Positions 61,702-64,000 of a stretch of DNA of 64,000 nucleotides are shown in pieces; positions within the stretch are counted from its first letter, which is position 1; each line of letters starts with the position of its first letter. The DNA is taken from the NCBI RefSeq assembly GCF_000316685.1, contig NC_019680.1, positions 62,001 through 126,000 of the forward strand, in the 5' to 3' direction. A program made the translations under genes and the position numbers. The notes below the pieces were generated by a model. It made no database searches, was not told the DNA's origin, and saw nothing but the letters and a program-made list of their open reading frames with translations. The DNA is from Synechococcus sp. PCC 6312 (GTDB lineage Bacteria > Cyanobacteriota > Cyanobacteriia > Thermosynechococcales > Thermosynechococcaceae).

Positions 61702-62700
61702 ATGCCAGTCTATTTTTATTGGGGCGAAGATAGCTACCGACTCCACCAGGCCTGTCAAGCCTTACGGGATAAACTTGTGGATCCGACCTGGGACAGTTTT
61801 AATTTTGAAAAGCTCTCTGGGGAACAATCGGACATCCTCATTCAAGCGATGACCCAGGCCCTCACGCCTCCCTTTGGCAGTGGACAACGACTGGTTTGGG
61901 TACAGGAAACTACGGTGGGGCAACGCTGCAGTGCCGAACTCTTAGCCGAATTAGAACGCACCCTGCCCCTGATCCCGGCCGAGTCCCATTTACTTTTAAC
62001 CAGTAGTGCTAAGCCCGATGGCCGCAGCAAAGCGGTTAAATTTCTCCAACAACAGGCCAAGTTTCTCGAATTTAGTTTGATCCCGGCCTGGAAAACCGAT
62101 GAGTTGGAGCAGCATATTAAAACGACGGCCAAGGGCCTGGGCCTGGAACTCACCTCAGAGGCAGTGGATTTACTTGTAGAAGCGGTGGGCAACGATACCC
62201 GGCAATTGGTGAATGAACTGGAAAAACTCCGGCTCTATGTCCCCCCTCAAATGACCATTACTGCCCAACACGTCCAAAATTTAGTCACGACCACCACCCA
62301 AAACAGCTTGGAATTGGCCAGCACGGTTCTGAAAGGGCAAGTCGGAAAATCCCTGGATCTCTTGGGCGACCTCTTACGCCAAAATGAACCACCCCTGCGT
62401 CTCCTCGCCAGTCTTACCCGTCAATTTCGGACGTGGTTATGGGTCAAACTCCTCAGCGATGCCCAAGAACGGGATCCGCAAGTCATTGCCAAAGCGGCGG
62501 AGATTGGCAACCCCAAGCGAGTCTATTTCCTCCAAAAAGAAGTTCAACCCCTCAGTCGCCAAAGCTTGGAACAGGCCCTCCCACTTCTATTGACGATGGA
62601 GCTACAACTCAAGCAGGGCAACGATCCCCAGATCACCTTACCGATGGGGATTATTCAACTGTGTCAGTGCTTTGGGAAGACTGGGCTGGGGCGGGATTAA
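61702..62700 (+). CDS. holA: DNA polymerase III delta subunit
   Basis: 332 residues, ATG start. HolA features: VYFYWGEDSYRL at the start, PPFGSGQRLVWV, LLLTSSAKPDGRSKAVKFL, the NDTRQLVNELEKLRLY segment and LLGDLLRQNEPPLRLLASLTRQFR in the C-terminal domain. Delta opens the sliding clamp within the clamp loader. The last 50 bases overlap the 3' end of the convergent DUF948 gene, so the two transcripts are antisense there. Confidence 0.93.
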   Translation: MPVYFYWGEDSYRLHQACQALRDKLVDPTWDSFNFEKLSGEQSDILIQAMTQALTPPFGSGQRLVWVQETTVGQRCSAELLAELERTLPLIPAESHLLLTSSAKPDGRSKAVKFLQQQAKFLEFSLIPAWKTDELEQHIKTTAKGLGLELTSEAVDLLVEAVGNDTRQLVNELEKLRLYVPPQMTITAQHVQNLVTTTTQNSLELASTVLKGQVGKSLDLLGDLLRQNEPPLRLLASLTRQFRTWLWVKLLSDAQERDPQVIAKAAEIGNPKRVYFLQKEVQPLSRQSLEQALPLLLTMELQLKQGNDPQITLPMGIIQLCQCFGKTGLGRD

Positions 62701-63160
62701 GTTCTGGATTTTGCGACTCCATGCTCCCAGAATCAGGCGAACTATTGGCAGAGGCTAAGGATTCATTCCGGCGTTGATTGAGGGAACGGTGGGGGGTGGG
62801 CCGATTCCAGGTTTGCCAAGCGGCTTTGACTCCGGCCATGACGCTGCGGGTGGTAACACTGGCCTGGCGGACTTGTTGTTTGGCAGAGTCTAAGCTTTGA
62901 TCCACTTGCTTGACAACTCGGCCAGCACTTTGCACCCCTTCACTGATGTCATCAGTCAAATCACTAATTTCCAGGCCCGTCAAACGAATGGCTTCTAGGG
63001 TTGGGGGTAACTCTCGCCCGAGGGTATCAAACATTTTTTCCGCACTGCGGGCCGCCCGTCCCAATTCGGCTAATACGGGCAATGCCGCCAACAAGACCGC
63101 CGTTAAGCAGACCGCTACCAGCAGGAAAGAAAGGGCTAACCAGAAAATTGGTTCGGTCAC
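62651..63160 (-). CDS. DUF948-type membrane protein
   Basis: 169 residues, ATG at 63160. One N-terminal membrane helix (FWLALSFLLVAVCLTAVLL) is followed by a helical region (LGRAARSAEKMFDTLGREL ... RVVKQVDQSLDSAKQQVRQA) with DUF948 character, then a polar, disordered tail. Last gene of an operon of three small membrane proteins, 18 bases after the YtxH gene. DUF948 and YtxH proteins often occur together in Gram-positives and cyanobacteria; function unknown. Its end overlaps holA by 50 bases. Confidence 0.8.
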   Translation of the reverse strand: MTEPIFWLALSFLLVAVCLTAVLLAALPVLAELGRAARSAEKMFDTLGRELPPTLEAIRLTGLEISDLTDDISEGVQSAGRVVKQVDQSLDSAKQQVRQASVTTRSVMAGVKAAWQTWNRPTPHRSLNQRRNESLASANSSPDSGSMESQNPELNPAPAQSSQSTDTVE

Positions 63161-63178
63161 AGCAATTGCCCCAGGCCC

Positions 63179-63535
63179 CTAAAGTTTAACCACTTCGTCG
63201 TCATCCAGCGTTTCATCCACATCGGGTTGTTCGAGGGCAGTTTGGAGGGCTTGCCGTTGTTGTTGGGAGACTTCCAGGCCATCTTGAATCGCTTCCCGCA
63301 GTCGTTCAAGAGTGTCATCCCAACTGACCCGGGCTGCTTCCGAAAGGCGATCCGTATGAATTTGCAAGCTATCGGCTAAATCTTCGACGAGTTCCGGGAG
63401 GGCATCCGCAGATTTCTTGAGCATAGAGCGGGTTTCTCGCCCAGAGCGGGGGGCTAACAAGACACCAACTAGGGCCCCAATCGCTGTTCCGACCAGAACG
63501 CCACCTAAGAAAAATCCAGAACGTTGATTAGCCAT
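63179..63535 (-). CDS. YtxH domain protein
   Basis: 118 residues, ATG at 63535. A Gly/Ala-rich membrane segment (FFLGGVLVGTAIGALVGVLL) is followed by APRSGRETR, the YtxH signature. A long amphipathic helix with many Asp/Glu and Gln follows, then an acidic C-terminus (DETLDDDEVV). Bacillus relatives are general stress proteins. Middle gene of the operon; two bases separate it from the upstream gene. Confidence 0.85.
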   Translation of the reverse strand: MANQRSGFFLGGVLVGTAIGALVGVLLAPRSGRETRSMLKKSADALPELVEDLADSLQIHTDRLSEAARVSWDDTLERLREAIQDGLEVSQQQRQALQTALEQPDVDETLDDDEVVKL

Positions 63536-63537
63536 AA

Positions 63538-63894
63538 TTATCTTCCTCGTGGGGGTCTCCGGGATGTTCTAGGCGTGGGAATTGGGACAGAACGAAACCG
63601 AAATTGCCAAATCCGCTGGGCCTGGTTGAGCAGGGTCAGAGTTAATTTTAAGCGTTGCCAGGCCGAGGGTTTACCTTTGTCCCGCTTGAGATTTTGCCGT
63701 AGACCGCCCACACTAATCTGACCAATAATAATCACATTCGGAGCCTCGCCCAAAATATTATGGGTGTCTTGTTCCACCTGTATTAGGGTATCGGCAATCG
63801 CACGGATCATCACCCGGGCCTGGAGCAGTTGCCATGCCGTCAGCAGACATAGAAGGGCAATAAACAGATTACTGGCTAGGACAATTGTCACCAT
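63538..63894 (-). CDS. Small membrane-anchored protein of unknown function
   Basis: 118 residues, ATG at 63894. N-terminal membrane helix (IVLASNLFIALLCLLTAW), then a helical stretch (VMIRAIADTLIQVEQDTHNI) and a strongly basic C-terminal half (LKRDKGKPSAWQRLKLTLTL, ending SRRPPRGR). First gene of the operon with the YtxH and DUF948 proteins. I recognise similar proteins in cyanobacteria but no function. The promoter should lie within 63895-64000, where the window ends. Confidence 0.7.
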   Translation of the reverse strand: MVTIVLASNLFIALLCLLTAWQLLQARVMIRAIADTLIQVEQDTHNILGEAPNVIIIGQISVGGLRQNLKRDKGKPSAWQRLKLTLTLLNQAQRIWQFRFRSVPIPTPRTSRRPPRGR

Positions 63895-64000
63895 AACTGT
63901 CCCACAAGACTCAGAGCTAAGGGAAATGGACTTTACCGCTGATCATACCCCTCGGCCCTGAGGAATTGGTTAATTGAGAGATAAATTAAAGCTGAAGAAA

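Larger units (their letters stand above)
1..64000. repeat. Dispersed CCAGGCCTGG palindromes (HIP-like)
   Basis: Exact copies of the 10-base palindrome CCAGGCCTGG occur throughout, for example at 4602, 4752, 4878, 11975, 39381, 53735, 54341 and 60752. I located at least 20 by eye. The shorter core CAGGCC/GGCCTG is far more frequent, within and between genes. By chance a given 10-mer would be expected about 0.06 times in this length. When read in the frame CAG-GCC-TGG it inserts Gln-Ala-Trp into proteins (four times in MutL). It is missing from the restriction-modification insert. This parallels the HIP1 palindrome of other cyanobacteria, which I did not find here. Confidence 0.85.

Noticed and set aside
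1-64000. GCGATCGC (HIP1), tRNA genes, insertion sequences
   Set aside because: I scanned the gaps and repeated strings and found no exact GCGATCGC, no cloverleaf with a GTTCGA-type arm and no transposase. A computed search would be needed to be certain.

Overview
The window is a stretch of cyanobacterial chromosome. The evidence is a set of cyanobacterial hallmark genes: a BciB-type divinyl chlorophyllide reductase, an NtcA-type promoter driving a urea ABC transporter (urtABCDE), a C-DES-type cysteine/cystine lyase, a CsaB-like pyruvyl transferase, a Coq4 homologue, a DUF92 membrane kinase homologue and several small cyanobacterial proteins of unknown function. No species can be named with certainty. 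The DNA is littered with the 10-bp palindrome CCAGGCCTGG (at least 20 exact copies found by eye, where chance predicts well under one). The usual cyanobacterial palindrome GCGATCGC was not seen. This suggests a unicellular Synechococcus/Thermosynechococcus-type lineage with its own HIP-like motif (inference). No tRNA, rRNA, CRISPR array or insertion sequence was recognised.

Layout. 1-10.1 kb: the C-terminal part of a KefB-like antiporter, a class II glutamine amidotransferase, an ExbB/ExbD-like proton-channel pair coupled to mutL, an apparently frameshifted small gene, a 1065-residue hybrid histidine kinase and a Coq4 homologue. 10.1-22.4 kb: one gene encoding a 4096-residue repeat protein (FG-GAP, LamG, sialidase-like, RTX, Calx-beta and DUF4114-type modules), probably exported or surface exposed. 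22.5-28.9 kb: an Rpn/DUF4351 protein, a TIGR03032 protein, cysC, a DUF502 protein, nusB and ftsH. 29.2-30.8 kb: a stress-type cluster with a CsbD protein, a small lipoprotein, an exported tandem CsbD protein and a 50-residue lmo0937-like membrane peptide. 30.8-33.1 kb: a NACHT NTPase with an N-terminal HTH, a bacterial NLR-like protein. 33.7-40.8 kb: DUF2227, birA, a cysteine-repeat secreted protein, ureG, bciB, a b-type cytochrome, a degenerate metallo-beta-lactamase fold protein and a Trp-rich unknown.

41-48.5 kb holds the urea uptake operon. A textbook NtcA site precedes urtA and an intrinsic terminator follows it. The most striking feature is a compact two-gene type II restriction-modification system (HindVP/HgiDI-type endonuclease plus C5-cytosine methyltransferase), AT-rich and free of the local palindrome, inserted in the same orientation between urtD and urtE. 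Urea taken up by Urt would be hydrolysed by urease, whose GTPase chaperone UreG lies about 5 kb upstream; the urease structural genes are not in the window.

48.5-64 kb: DUF92, a PfkB/HldE-type kinase, a GIY-YIG protein with a small partner, a concentrative nucleoside transporter, two small conserved proteins, a FIST sensor, a MazF/PemK-type toxin-antitoxin pair, an orphan DUF433 protein, cysteine/cystine lyase, a two-component pair, a secreted protein, csaB, a HAD phosphatase, holA, and an operon of three small membrane proteins (unknown, YtxH, DUF948). Most intergenic gaps are short. The longer ones are described individually.
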